Assembly (NCBI GenBank): GCA_040880405.1
Contig: JBBDIM010000104.1
Coordinates: 55,980-119,979 of the forward strand
DNA: 64,000 bases
Reading direction: 5' to 3'
From: JBBDIM01 sp040880405
Lineage (GTDB): Bacteria > Planctomycetota > Planctomycetia > Pirellulales > Pirellulaceae
This document shows positions 33,918 to 43,326 of this stretch, piece by piece. The notes beneath the pieces were generated by a model, which worked only from the letters and a program-made list of their open reading frames with translations, had not been told where the DNA came from and searched no databases. The translations under genes and the position numbers were made by a program. Each line of letters starts with the position of its first letter. Position 1 is the first letter of the stretch.

Positions 33918-34088
33918 CGGATCAAACGAAAGTGGCGAGCTAGCGAATTGATCTTTTCCGGAATCGCTCAATCGGAAACAATACGCCGATTAAACCCCGG
34001 AAGCTTTCGATCAACAGCCGCTTGGCCGCCGAATCGGGCCGGGATAGTGAGGGCGACAGGATGTCGTCACGTTTCGCAGGGAGGCGAA

Positions 34089-35063
34089 ATGATTTTGCAG
34101 CGGATGAGCTTGAAGCCAGCTTGCGATTACCTAGTGTATGTCGCGGTGCGGCTCTTGATATGTGTGATTCAGGCCCTACCGATCCGATTGTGCGACCAAT
34201 TGGCGAGGGCATTGGCGTATCTTGCGCACGACATCTTGCAGATTCGAGGCAGCCTGCTGGAAGAGAACCTGCGGCATGCTTTTCCGGAGATGTCCGCGGA
34301 AAAAAGGTGGAAACTGGGACGGCGCTCTTGGCGTCACCTGTGTCTGATGGTCTTCGAGATCGCTCACGCCCCGCGGAAAATCCACGACACCACCTGGCGT
34401 AACTACGTGCATATCCACAACGCGGCAGATCACATCAACGCCGTGATGCAGCGTCGGCCGGTCGTCATGCTGCTGGGGCATTTCGGGAACTTCGAGATGC
34501 TGGGGTACATGGCGGGAATTCTCGGCTACCCCACCAATACGGTTGCTCGGCCGTTGGATAACCCCTACCTCCACGAATACCTAATGAAGTTCCGCCGGGC
34601 GACCGGTCAGTTCATTCTGCCGAAGAACGGGAGCGCTCCGTTGATCGCAAAGGTGATGGAGGCCAACGGAACTTTGGCCCTACTGTGTGACCAAAACGCT
34701 GGGGTGAAGGGGTGCTGGGTGGAGTTTTTCAATCGCCCTGCGGCTTACCACAAGGCGATTGCCCTGTTTTCCATGACGACTGACGCACCGGTCCTGTTCA
34801 CCTACTTGCGGCGCACCGACGGGATTATGCAGTTCGAAATGGGGATTGAGGGGATTTATGATCCACGTAACGTGGACTCGCCACTCGGCATCCAAGAGAT
34901 GACCCAGTGGTACAATGATTTGCTGGAACGCGTCGTCAAGCGAGATCCGGAGCAGTATTGGTGGTTGCACAACCGCTGGAAAGATGACCGGCCGCGAGAA
35001 AAAGAACGCCGAGCGCGACGGTTGGCCAAGCAGCGGTCGGCCCCAGAGCGAAAAGCGGCCTAG
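34089..35063 (+). CDS. LpxL/HtrB-family lysophospholipid or lipid A acyltransferase
   Basis: 324 residues from the ATG at 34089, directly after GGGAGG; the frame extends upstream to 33948 without family support. N-terminal membrane helix (~12-33); ENLRHAFPEMSAEKRWKLGRRSWRHL is the characteristic early motif; catalytic HFGNFE (His-x4-Glu, ~113-118); ARPLDNPYL; and LLCDQNAGVKGCWVEFF near 198-214, the region that shapes the acceptor site. Most likely adds a secondary acyl chain to lipid A or a related lipid at the inner membrane. Ends in a Lys/Arg-rich tail (~300-324). Followed closely by the Rieske gene. Confidence 0.92.
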   Translation: MILQRMSLKPACDYLVYVAVRLLICVIQALPIRLCDQLARALAYLAHDILQIRGSLLEENLRHAFPEMSAEKRWKLGRRSWRHLCLMVFEIAHAPRKIHDTTWRNYVHIHNAADHINAVMQRRPVVMLLGHFGNFEMLGYMAGILGYPTNTVARPLDNPYLHEYLMKFRRATGQFILPKNGSAPLIAKVMEANGTLALLCDQNAGVKGCWVEFFNRPAAYHKAIALFSMTTDAPVLFTYLRRTDGIMQFEMGIEGIYDPRNVDSPLGIQEMTQWYNDLLERVVKRDPEQYWWLHNRWKDDRPREKERRARRLAKQRSAPERKAA

Positions 35064-35074
35064 GGCGAGGGGTT

Positions 35075-35392
35075 ATGGCACATTGGGTTGAGGTTGCGGA
35101 CGCGGATCAGTTGGCGATGGACTCCGCCACGGAAGTGGTTGCCGAAGGAAAGATCCTCGCGATCTTTCGCACCGCCGAAGGGTACTCCGCCCTTGATGGA
35201 ATGTGCGCTCATCAGGGAGGACCGGTGGGGCGAGGCCAGGTACAAGGCCAAGTGGTCACCTGCCCTTGGCATGGCTGGCAGTACGATATTCGCTGCGGCA
35301 AACACTTGGTGAGTTCCATTTCGCTTGCCTCATATCCCGTTGAAATCCGAGCGGGAAAGGTTTGGGTCGAGCTAGGGGAAACTCCTTCCTAG
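35075..35392 (+). CDS. Rieske [2Fe-2S] ferredoxin
   Basis: 105 residues. Small electron-transfer protein. Cluster ligands are Cys44-x-His46 (MCAHQGGP) and Cys63-x2-His66 (CPWHGWQYD), the exact Rieske pattern of NirD/ferredoxin-type proteins. No signal peptide, so cytoplasmic. It begins 11 nt after the acyltransferase stop, so probably co-transcribed with it. The partner oxygenase or reductase is not in the window. Confidence 0.94.
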   Translation: MAHWVEVADADQLAMDSATEVVAEGKILAIFRTAEGYSALDGMCAHQGGPVGRGQVQGQVVTCPWHGWQYDIRCGKHLVSSISLASYPVEIRAGKVWVELGETPS

Positions 35393-35476
35393 CCGAGTAG
35401 ACCCGCTGATCCAGGGGGCCACTCTTCCACCGCGGACTTGGCTACGGTAGGCTACCAAGTCAGGTCGCGGAGGGGC

Positions 35477-36469
35477 ATGTTTTTCATTCCGGACCTATAT
35501 TCCCCGCAGAGAAACGTTTTGATCGACGTACGTCCCTTCATCAATACGGATCCACCTCGGATCGCGGAACTCTGGAATCACCAGTCGCAGTCTCGGTGTC
35601 TGGCACAGCCGATGACCAACGCGCTGTTGGAAACCCACGTCTTGGCCAAGCCGTATTTCGAGGCCGACAATCTGCTGGTGGCTGAGGAAGAGGGACGCGT
35701 CGTTGGATTTGTGCATGTCGCACGTTGCGTCCGCACCACGGAAACGGCGCAACAGGGAATCGTGGCGATGTTGATGACCTCGAAGTCGCCCCATCGGAAG
35801 CGGATTCAAGACAAACTGCTGGTTGCGGCAGAAGAGCGATTACGCCAGCTCGGAGCGACGACCGCCTACTATTATGGCAATGGACATTTCGCTCCGTTTT
35901 ACTTTGGGCTTTATGGCGGCTCCGGAAATCGTGGCATCGTGGCGTCCGATCCTCGTTGCCTGGAGATCGCCGCGCGGAACAACTATCATACGGAATTGGT
36001 GTGGTCCGTGATGCAGCGAACCATTCATGGATTCCGTCCGCCGGTCAATCGCGAACAGATGACCTTGCGGAGGGCCTATATTGTCGTCATGGAGGACGAT
36101 CCGGTTTCCCCGGTCTGGAGCGACGCCTGTCTGTTTGCTCAAAAACTCCGGACGCGGTTTATCCTGACGAAAAAGCATGACCCCACGCCGATAACCTCTG
36201 TGACGTTTGCCGAACTCGATTTATTCAGCCAAATTTGGGGTGTCCGCGCGACGGCACTGATCGACTGGGAGAATTTGGCCACGTTGGACGAATCGTTGAT
36301 GATTTTCTTCCTTGGCGAGGCGTTCCGGCAGTTGGGCGAACTAGGAATCGCCTCGATTGAAACGCAGATTCCCACCGAGGCCTCCGAGTTTGCCAGGCGT
36401 TTGGAAGCTTTAGGAATGAGCCAAATTGATCAGGTTACCGTGCTGAGCAAGTCGCTCGTCGAGGGTTAA
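35477..36469 (+). CDS. GNAT-family N-acetyltransferase
   Basis: 330 residues from the ATG at 35477 with GGAGG immediately upstream (a TTG at 35438 would add 13 residues). The N-terminal half contains a GNAT fold: VAEEEGRVVGFVHVARCV strands then the weak acetyl-CoA loop around SKSPHRKRIQDKLLVAAEERLRQLGATTAYYYGN. The C-terminal half may be a second, degenerate GNAT domain (AYIVVMEDD...LIDWENLATLDES...LGEAFRQLGELGIASIETQIPT). Its substrate is unknown. It converges with mscS, the two stop codons overlapping by 3 nt. Confidence 0.82.
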   Translation: MFFIPDLYSPQRNVLIDVRPFINTDPPRIAELWNHQSQSRCLAQPMTNALLETHVLAKPYFEADNLLVAEEEGRVVGFVHVARCVRTTETAQQGIVAMLMTSKSPHRKRIQDKLLVAAEERLRQLGATTAYYYGNGHFAPFYFGLYGGSGNRGIVASDPRCLEIAARNNYHTELVWSVMQRTIHGFRPPVNREQMTLRRAYIVVMEDDPVSPVWSDACLFAQKLRTRFILTKKHDPTPITSVTFAELDLFSQIWGVRATALIDWENLATLDESLMIFFLGEAFRQLGELGIASIETQIPTEASEFARRLEALGMSQIDQVTVLSKSLVEG

Positions 36470-37296
36470 TTCATTTCGGGAACCAGACCGGCCCGGGTGA
36501 ATTCAAACCCGCCTTTTCGCAAGGCGTCCTTTCCGCGGACCGTCAGATCGGTCAGGAATTGGAACTGATCTCTCCGCTCGATGGGATAAGTGCGTAACAG
36601 ATAGTGCGTGCCCCATGGTTTCTCGGTCACGATCACCACGATCGGTTGCTGCAATTGCAGGAACGGACTGGTTAGGGCGACATCGTAGAGAATGCGTTTG
36701 ACCGTGGCAGCATCGTGACGCGCGTCGAGAAAGAACTCCGCAACACACATCAGGTTGGGGCCACCATTGTTGGCGTTGTGGATCAAGTTGGTCCACAGCT
36801 TCAAATGGGGAATAAAGACGACGGTGTCGTCGGGTGTCACGATGTCGACCGTGCGGGCCCCGATGTTGGCAACCTCGCCGTAGGTTCCGTCCACTTCGAT
36901 CCAATCACCAGGCCGGTAGGGCATTTCATAGAGGGCGACGATACCGGCGATCAGGCTACTAGCATAGTCTTTAAACGCAAAGCCGAGTGCCAAGCCGACA
37001 GCGCCGAACAGGGTGATCAGATTCTCAAAAGTGGGGTCAACGACCCTGGGGACGATCAGAATAAAACCAAGGGCAATGGCAATCAGACGCAGGATCGGGA
37101 CCAGTACCAATGTCGGTTGTCGCCACCGAGTGGGTAGCCGATCGGCCAGCCAGGGAAGCAGGTTTTGAGAAACCCTGATCACCAGCACCGCAACGATCAC
37201 GATCAAGATGATCTGCACGACATGGACTTGGCTGAAGTCTTGAAACAGCCTTCCCATGTCTTTTACCGGTTCGTCAATCGTTTCTTCATCGCCCAT
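36466..37296 (-). CDS. MscS-family mechanosensitive channel
   Basis: 276 residues. Osmotic safety valve in the inner membrane. TM helices at ~22-45 and ~66-87, and the pore helix TM3 ~93-120 with the small-residue pattern GAVGLALGFAFKDYASSLIAGI. The beta domain follows with the family signature PYRPGDWIEVDGTYGEVANIGARTVDIVTPDDTVVFIPH. Length is like E. coli MscS (286). It begins 18 nt after the end of the P-loop/winged-helix gene on the same strand, so the two are probably co-transcribed. Confidence 0.95.
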   Translation of the reverse strand: MGDEETIDEPVKDMGRLFQDFSQVHVVQIILIVIVAVLVIRVSQNLLPWLADRLPTRWRQPTLVLVPILRLIAIALGFILIVPRVVDPTFENLITLFGAVGLALGFAFKDYASSLIAGIVALYEMPYRPGDWIEVDGTYGEVANIGARTVDIVTPDDTVVFIPHLKLWTNLIHNANNGGPNLMCVAEFFLDARHDAATVKRILYDVALTSPFLQLQQPIVVIVTEKPWGTHYLLRTYPIERRDQFQFLTDLTVRGKDALRKGGFEFTRAGLVPEMN

Positions 37297-37314
37297 GACC
37301 AGACCCCAAATCAG

Positions 37315-38556
37315 TTAAAACGAGTCGACCAGATAGCCCTGTTGATGCAAAAACTCGCGCACATAGAGGTAACCTGTCGGCGAGACTCGCCAGGTGTCCT
37401 CGTCGCTCTGTTGCAGCAATCGATCCGATTCCAACTGAACCAGAGTCTCGGAGATGCGGCTTGGCGACAGGGGTAAGAGCTGCTCTAGGAGATCGAAACT
37501 TAGCCCGTCGTGCAGCAATAGAGCGTGAAGAATAAAGGCGACGTCTCGATTGGGCTTTCCTGGAGGTTCCGGCAACTCAAGGTCACGCAACGGTCGGACC
37601 CAAACCGAGGTGAATTCGCGGCGGTTCGCGGTCTTCTCCTCGTCGACCTTGCCCTCAGGGGAACGGCGCAGGCTCATTCTCCAAATTGCCGACGCGATAC
37701 CCACGTTCCCTCGGCTTGTGGCGGCTAACGATTTGAGATAATCCGTGCAGCTTTCGCCTGCAGAGCTTAAATCGGACGGTGGTGCAATCACGCATCTGCC
37801 GGAATCGCTTTGCTTGAAAACGATGGGTTGGCCGTTGTCGCGGGCTTGGGAATCACCAAACAAGACCGCCAAGTCGGCGGCATCCAGCGCCGCCAGCGAA
37901 AGGGTGGCGGGCTGTCGAAAATGCCAGATGTGCTGAAGATAGGCCCAAGCCCAACTATCGCAGCCAATCACTCCACGTCCCAGTTTGCCACTGAGGGCCA
38001 TGTCCAGAAACCCGCGAACCAGGGTCAGCCCATCGGCATGACGGAAGAAGCAACGCTGCAGTTCCGGTAAGACCCAAGGTCGCTGGTTGTCTTGCGGCCG
38101 TTCCAACCAGGCGGAATCGGCGCGCCATACGGTTTCCGGATCGGGGGTTGGCCAGATCGAAAGTTCCCTTCGCTCCGCCCAGCCAGTCAGCGTTTGATTC
38201 CGACCGCTGTGCGGGGGACCGATCAAGAAGACAATTTTTTGGCTGATTTTTGAGTCTTCGACATCGACGTCAAGCCATTGAGCGATCCGCTCGTCAAACG
38301 CATCGACCGCTAGGCTCCAGTCGACCGGCGGGGCTACTTGGTCCAAACGATCCTCTGGCCAGGCAACCAAGTCCCGCTCGGCTACGAGCGTCGATTCCTC
38401 GCGCTGGGAACCGCCCCGCAGTTTTTTCCACCAACGGGTCAGACCCGTTTTCTGGGTTTCTACAAGCGACGCGGAGGGGACGGAAAACTCCGCCATGCTT
38501 TGGACTCGGAAAGGTCGGATCGGGTCATCCGCTGTCGGTTCTTTGGATTGGCCCAC
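37315..38556 (-). CDS. P-loop/winged-helix hypothetical protein
   Basis: 413 residues, GTG start at 38556 (an ATG 20 codons in, at 38496, is possible). After a ~100-residue variable N terminus comes a strand with IVFLIGPPHSGRNQTL (~107-122), a P-loop-like sequence in which the invariant GK[ST] reads GRN, so nucleotide binding is doubtful. The middle has AAA/STAND-like acidic strands (LVRGFLDMAL, GVIGCDSWAWAYLQ). The last ~85 residues look like a winged helix (LLLHDGLSFDLLEQLLPLSPSRISETLVQLESDRLLQQS). Encoded directly upstream of mscS and downstream of rpoN. No name can be given; an MscS-linked regulator is a guess from position. Confidence 0.78.
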   Translation of the reverse strand: MGQSKEPTADDPIRPFRVQSMAEFSVPSASLVETQKTGLTRWWKKLRGGSQREESTLVAERDLVAWPEDRLDQVAPPVDWSLAVDAFDERIAQWLDVDVEDSKISQKIVFLIGPPHSGRNQTLTGWAERRELSIWPTPDPETVWRADSAWLERPQDNQRPWVLPELQRCFFRHADGLTLVRGFLDMALSGKLGRGVIGCDSWAWAYLQHIWHFRQPATLSLAALDAADLAVLFGDSQARDNGQPIVFKQSDSGRCVIAPPSDLSSAGESCTDYLKSLAATSRGNVGIASAIWRMSLRRSPEGKVDEEKTANRREFTSVWVRPLRDLELPEPPGKPNRDVAFILHALLLHDGLSFDLLEQLLPLSPSRISETLVQLESDRLLQQSDEDTWRVSPTGYLYVREFLHQQGYLVDSF

Positions 38557-38589
38557 ATCGTCACTTTACAAATTCGGATTTAAGGGAGT

Positions 38590-40062
38590 TCAACGCTTCG
38601 ACCAATCACGCCGCTGCCGTGAACTGGGAATTCCCATTTTCTTACGGTACTTGGTGATGGTCCGGCGAGCAACGTTGAGTCCTTCGTCTTTCAGGCGTTT
38701 GACCAAATCGTCGTCGCTCAGCGGCTTGGATTTGTCCTCCGCGTCAATGACTTCTTGCAGTTTGACCCGGATTTGGTCCCAGGTCACCTCTTCCCCCGCT
38801 TCATTCAGCGTTCCACCAGCAAAGAACTGCTTCAATGGAAAGATTCCCCGTGGGGTTTGGATCCATTTGTCATCGACGGCCCGGCTTACCGTGGTCACAT
38901 GAACCCCGACCTGATCGGCGATTTGTTGCATTTTCAGCGGGAAAATATGATCGGGACCCTGTTCGATAAAGTCATGTTGAAAATCGACGATTGCCTGGGC
39001 GACACGCGAGAGGGTGCTTTTCCGTTGAATGATCGCGTCGATCAGCCATTGGGCCGCGTTCAGCTTACGCTTGATGAACTCTTTTTCTTCCTTGGTGGCG
39101 GTCGGATCACTTAGCCGCTGCCGGTAGTAGTTGCTAATCCGGAGTTGCGGGATGTCTTGGTCATCGGCTCGAACTTCGTATTTCCCGTCATCGGTGATGT
39201 CCAGAATAAGATCGGGCAAGACGTTAGGCACAAAGGCGTCGTTATAAAGCGAGCCAGGCTTGGGATCGAGCCGTTTGAGTTCAGACCAGGCCGCCTGAAT
39301 TCGTTCAATCGAGTAGCCTGTCGCCTTTTGGATTTGAGGGAGACGATTGTCCTTGAGGTCCTCTAAGTGACCACTGATCAGGGTCCGCAGTTCCTCGTAA
39401 AACGGTCGGGCCGGTTCCAATTGAAGCAGCAGGCACTCCCGCAGATCCCGCGCGCCGACTCCCGCGGGTTCCAGAGATTGGACCACTTCCAGCGCCTCGT
39501 GCGAGAGCTCCCGAATTTCGTCGGTGGCATCGGCCGGGAGCAGGTCTTCCACTTGAGTGGTTAAGTAGCCGTTGCTGTCCAGGGAAGAAATGATCCGCTC
39601 GGCCAATTCGCGCAACAGTGGTTCAAGATTCAACTCGGCAAGTTGCAACTCGAGATGATCCTGCAACGTCTCATGCCGCGCCTCAACATTGGCCAATGCG
39701 TCGTGACGCCGATCGGCGTCTTGATCCATTTGATTGGCGGAACGCTGCGGTCGTTCGTCGAACGTGTCCGGATACTGCTGATCTAGTTCCAGAAGCCGCT
39801 CGAAATCGTCGACGTTGTCTTTATTTTCTTCGACGACGAACTCTTGTTCCGATTGCTCCGGCAGGTCTGGGTCGTCCCGGACGATCGGTTCCTCTGATTC
39901 ATTCTCCTGAACCTCAAGCATTGGGTTCTCGTTCATCTCCTGCTCGATCTTCTCCTGGAGGGCCAGGATCGGCAGTTGGAGGATCTCCATGGATTGGATC
40001 ATCCGTGGAGCAAGAACCTGTTTCTGAGCGAGTTTTTGTTCCAGTCCGAAAGATAGTCTCAT
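38590..40062 (-). CDS. rpoN: RNA polymerase sigma-54 factor
   Basis: 490 residues. Directs RNA polymerase to -24/-12 promoters and needs an activator ATPase. Region I starts MRLSFGLEQKLAQKQVLAPRMIQSMEILQLPILAL; an acidic region II (~60-110) follows; the core-binding and HTH parts lead to the C-terminal RpoN box, ARRTITKYRKKMGIPSSRQRR (~465-485). All family parts are intact. GGGGAG stands 7 nt upstream of the ATG. A likely target promoter sits at 43650 before glnN. It follows recR on the same strand by about 150 nt. Confidence 0.97.
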   Translation of the reverse strand: MRLSFGLEQKLAQKQVLAPRMIQSMEILQLPILALQEKIEQEMNENPMLEVQENESEEPIVRDDPDLPEQSEQEFVVEENKDNVDDFERLLELDQQYPDTFDERPQRSANQMDQDADRRHDALANVEARHETLQDHLELQLAELNLEPLLRELAERIISSLDSNGYLTTQVEDLLPADATDEIRELSHEALEVVQSLEPAGVGARDLRECLLLQLEPARPFYEELRTLISGHLEDLKDNRLPQIQKATGYSIERIQAAWSELKRLDPKPGSLYNDAFVPNVLPDLILDITDDGKYEVRADDQDIPQLRISNYYRQRLSDPTATKEEKEFIKRKLNAAQWLIDAIIQRKSTLSRVAQAIVDFQHDFIEQGPDHIFPLKMQQIADQVGVHVTTVSRAVDDKWIQTPRGIFPLKQFFAGGTLNEAGEEVTWDQIRVKLQEVIDAEDKSKPLSDDDLVKRLKDEGLNVARRTITKYRKKMGIPSSRQRRDWSKR

Positions 40063-40210
40063 TAAAGGACTCCCCGCTTAAATCGAACTGTTCGTGATAA
40101 AAGGCGATCGCCGCCCTCGGTTATGCGATTAATAATTTTCAATGTTGCTCGCTTCATCGGTGTTGCCGTCGCCCCGCCTGGGGGACAAGTGTCTTCAATA
40201 GGCGTTTTTG

Positions 40211-40810
40211 CTACCATGATTGTCGGCCCGACATGGCGTCCGCCAAGACTTCCTTGTTGGCGAACTCCAGTACGCTGCCCGCGGTCACGCCCCGGGCAAG
40301 TCGAGTGATCTTCACTTCGAATTCCGCCAATAGACTGGAGATATGCAGCGCTGTGCCGTCCCCTTCGGTTGTCGGATTGGTAGCCATAATAACCTCGCGG
40401 ATTTCCCCGTCCGCGACACGCGTAACCAACGCTTCGATCGTTAGTTGATCGGGGCCAATCCCTTCCAGCGGCGCAATCCGCCCCAGCAGCACGTGATAGG
40501 TTCCCTGAAAGACCCCCGCTTGTTCGATCGCGATCAGATCTCTGGGTTGTTCCACCACACAGAGGAGCGACCGATCTCGCCGACTATCCCGGCAGATTTC
40601 GCACTCTTCCTCTTCGGAGAGATTGAAGCAGATAGCGCAATAACGCACCGACTGCTTCACGTCTCGTATTGCATCGGCCAGCCCCAGGGCTTCCGGTTCG
40701 CTGACACGTAGCAAGTGATACGCCATCCGCTCGGCGCTTTTTCGCCCGATTCCCGGCAGTTTGGCTAATTGATCGATGAGTCTCGACACGGACTCGGTGA
40801 TCTGAACCAT
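40211..40810 (-). CDS. recR: Recombination protein RecR
   Basis: 199 residues, usual length. Works with RecF/RecO to load RecA at gaps. N-terminal helix-hairpin-helix (IDQLAKLPGIGRKSAERMAYHLL), C4 zinc finger (CAICFNLSEEEECEIC), Toprim domain from LLCVVEQPRDLIAIEQ through the acidic residues of ATNPTTEGD, and the C-terminal VTRLARGVTAGSVLEFANKEVLADAMSGR. It lies 96 nt downstream of the ebfC start region on the same strand; the dnaX-ebfC-recR order is the same as in Bacillus subtilis and E. coli. Confidence 0.97.
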   Translation of the reverse strand: MVQITESVSRLIDQLAKLPGIGRKSAERMAYHLLRVSEPEALGLADAIRDVKQSVRYCAICFNLSEEEECEICRDSRRDRSLLCVVEQPRDLIAIEQAGVFQGTYHVLLGRIAPLEGIGPDQLTIEALVTRVADGEIREVIMATNPTTEGDGTALHISSLLAEFEVKITRLARGVTAGSVLEFANKEVLADAMSGRQSW

Positions 40811-40906
40811 TGCACAATCCTTCGCTTGCCGAGACCTAACCTGAAGTGGGTGTAGTTTGCTCGGCGTTGTTCCTGAGGCAACTTGGCTTCTAACAGAAAT
40901 CCGAGG

Positions 40907-41257
40907 CTACGAGCCGGTAAATTTTTCCAGAGCCTCGTCTAGGCCCGGCATGTTGAGTTTGCCGGACATCGATCGCATCATCTCGGCATGTAACTGCTTC
41001 GCTTTGGCGAGGGCGTCATTGACGGCGGCGGGGACGAGGTCTTCGATCATTTCCCGCTCGCCGCGTTCCACGAGCGTCGGGTCGATCTCGACTCGGACCA
41101 GTTCGCCGGTGCCGGTGCATGTGGCCTGGATCATGCCGCCACCGGAACTACCGGTGACGCGGCGGGCCTTGAGCTCATCCTGGATCGTTTGCATCTCTTG
41201 CCCCATTTGCTGGGCCTGCTGCATCAATCCGGTGAAGTTGGAAAGATTTTTGAACAC
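40907..41257 (-). CDS. YbaB/EbfC nucleoid-associated protein
   Basis: 116 residues. DNA-binding dimer of the YbaB/EbfC family. MFKNLSNFTGLMQQAQQMGQEMQTIQDELKARRVTGSSGGGMIQATCTGTGELVRVEIDPTLV is the standard sequence pattern, with the C-terminal helix containing VNDALAKAKQLHAEMMRSMSGKLNMPGL. The GTG start at 41257 has AAGGA at good spacing. Placed between dnaX and recR as in many bacteria. Confidence 0.95.
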   Translation of the reverse strand: MFKNLSNFTGLMQQAQQMGQEMQTIQDELKARRVTGSSGGGMIQATCTGTGELVRVEIDPTLVERGEREMIEDLVPAAVNDALAKAKQLHAEMMRSMSGKLNMPGLDEALEKFTGS

Positions 41258-41319
41258 GTCGATATCCTTCTATCCCGCGGTGGTACGCCGGAGAAAAGGA
41301 ATTCGATTCTCCGACGCGT

Positions 41320-43203
41320 CTATTTTTGTTCCGGTGGACGGACGCTAGTGACCTCCGCTCCGAATATTTCCATCGCCTGCTGCACCCACGGATTTTGCTC
41401 CGCGTGCTGCCTCAACCGAAGTCCTTCACGCTGGACTGCTTCTTTCGACGCAGCCATCGTCGGAGGTGCCGAAGGTCCTCCTTCGGCCAGCTTAAACACC
41501 AGACGAATGTCCGAGCCACATTGCTCACGCAGCGCCTTCTCAAGTTGAACTTGATTCTGCGGGCGCGAGAGGTACTCGACGCCGAAATTATACGACGAAG
41601 AAAATTCGACGACTAGGCGATTTGGCCCAGAAATTGCTACGCGGGTGGCTTTGCGGGCGGTATCTCCCACAATTCCGGTCAGCTCGGACAAAGCGGCATC
41701 CCAAACTTTGGGCAAATTCTCTGCCGTTATCGCTTGGACAGTCGGTCCAGTGGTGTCGGATGCAACATCTCTACTGGCCGACGTATCTGTGGTCGGCGAA
41801 GCCGAAGGCTCGGGATGAGAAGGCAAATTAGGCTTTTGTGAGCCTGATTCCGGTAAAATTGACTCCGAAATAGGGGGTGAAGGGGGCTCCCGAGCAATTG
41901 ATGGCTCGGTGGTCGGCGGCGCGATTAATTCAGCCGTTTTTTTTTGAGACTCAGCGACCGCTCCGCGGACTTCCGCGGGGCGACCTCCACCTGCTCCTTG
42001 CGCTCGACTGGGTGCCGGTTGCCGCGTGGGAGAGCCAGAGATTCCGCCGCCACTCGCCAAACGCGCAGCCAGTTCGCTGAGTCGGTCTAGGTCTTCCAAT
42101 CCGCACAGCCGAACGATCGTCGCCTCGGCCAAAACGTGGCCGTAGGTGCTTCGCTGCATTCGCACGAGCGACTCATCAAGACATTGAATACACGCCAGGA
42201 TCTTCGCCAAGCCGATTCCGCGTGCTAACTCGCCCGCTGCGTTGGCCTCGGCCGGTGGTATCAACTGAAGCAATTGATCGTCGGCTCCGACGGCCAAGGT
42301 CATCAAATCGCGAAAGTACCGCAGGAGTTGTTCCAGGAGTTGCCCCGGATCGACTCCTTCATGGATCGCCGCATTGGCCAATTCCAGGGCTTTCGCAGCT
42401 TCGGCGTGGATGATCGCCGAGACCATGTCGACGATCTGCTGGATATCGGCCGTCCCCAGCAAGCGATGGACCGAATCGATGGTGATTTCCGTGTCGCCAA
42501 AGGCTAGTATCTGCTCTAACAGCGATTGACTGTCCCGCATTGAACCGTTGGCCCGCCGCGCGATCAGACGGAGGGCATCTGGCGAGGCGGAGACGTTTTC
42601 TTGGGCGACGATATGGGACAGTCGACCCTCGATATCTTCCGGCTGAATCCCGCCGAAATCGAACCGTTGGCACCGAGAGAGGACGGTGATCGGTATTTTT
42701 TCCGGATCGGTGGTACAGAAGATGAACTTGGCATGATCCGGGGGCTCTTCCAGCGTCTTGAGCAAGGCGTTGAAGGCCTCTTTGGTGAACATGTGGACTT
42801 CGTCGATGATGTAAACCTTGAATCGGGCCCGGCTGGGGCGAACGTTGATGTTCGAGCGAAGTTGCCGAATTTCCTCGATCCCGCGGTTACTGGCACCATC
42901 GATTTCCAGCACATCGACATCCTCGCCGGCGGTCACCCCCAAACAGATTTCGCACTCGTTGCAGGGGGTGGGTGTGGGGCCATGGACACAGTTCAAGGCC
43001 TTGGCGAAGATTCGCGCCGAACTGGTTTTGCCGACCCCTCTGGCCCCGGTAAAGAGATAGGCATGACCCACTCGATTGCGTTGGATTGCATTGGCCAACG
43101 CTTGGGCCACGCGTTGCTGGCCGACCAGTTCGCCAAACGACTGGGGACGGTATCGCCGCGCAACAACAAGATATTCAGGTGGGGTGGGATTGGAGTCAGC
43201 CAC
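41320..43203 (-). CDS. dnaX: DNA polymerase III gamma/tau subunit
   Basis: 627 residues from the GTG at 43203 (VADSNPTPPEYLVVARRYRPQSF is the expected N terminus); an ATG at 43290 would add 29 unrelated residues. Clamp-loader ATPase: Walker A GARGVGKTSSARIF, zinc site CNECEIC with the preceding Cys, Walker B FKVYIIDEVHMF, sensor 1 IFCTTDPEKIP, SRC motif (TVLSRCQRF). Domain III and a Pro/Ser-rich linker (~400-510) follow, then a tau-like C-terminal domain (AENLPKVWDAALSELTGIVGD...LVFKLAEGG). No obvious frameshift site for gamma was identified. Confidence 0.95.
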   Translation of the reverse strand: MADSNPTPPEYLVVARRYRPQSFGELVGQQRVAQALANAIQRNRVGHAYLFTGARGVGKTSSARIFAKALNCVHGPTPTPCNECEICLGVTAGEDVDVLEIDGASNRGIEEIRQLRSNINVRPSRARFKVYIIDEVHMFTKEAFNALLKTLEEPPDHAKFIFCTTDPEKIPITVLSRCQRFDFGGIQPEDIEGRLSHIVAQENVSASPDALRLIARRANGSMRDSQSLLEQILAFGDTEITIDSVHRLLGTADIQQIVDMVSAIIHAEAAKALELANAAIHEGVDPGQLLEQLLRYFRDLMTLAVGADDQLLQLIPPAEANAAGELARGIGLAKILACIQCLDESLVRMQRSTYGHVLAEATIVRLCGLEDLDRLSELAARLASGGGISGSPTRQPAPSRAQGAGGGRPAEVRGAVAESQKKTAELIAPPTTEPSIAREPPSPPISESILPESGSQKPNLPSHPEPSASPTTDTSASRDVASDTTGPTVQAITAENLPKVWDAALSELTGIVGDTARKATRVAISGPNRLVVEFSSSYNFGVEYLSRPQNQVQLEKALREQCGSDIRLVFKLAEGGPSAPPTMAASKEAVQREGLRLRQHAEQNPWVQQAMEIFGAEVTSVRPPEQK

Positions 43204-43326
43204 GGTCCATCCAATGACTAGAGAGGTTCGCAGGGGCGCTAAAGCGCAGTTGACCGAAGCGAATAGGATTGGCCACCGATAAGTCGCCATCGGGCCGACA
43301 TTTGGCTCGGGATCGACTCATGCGGC

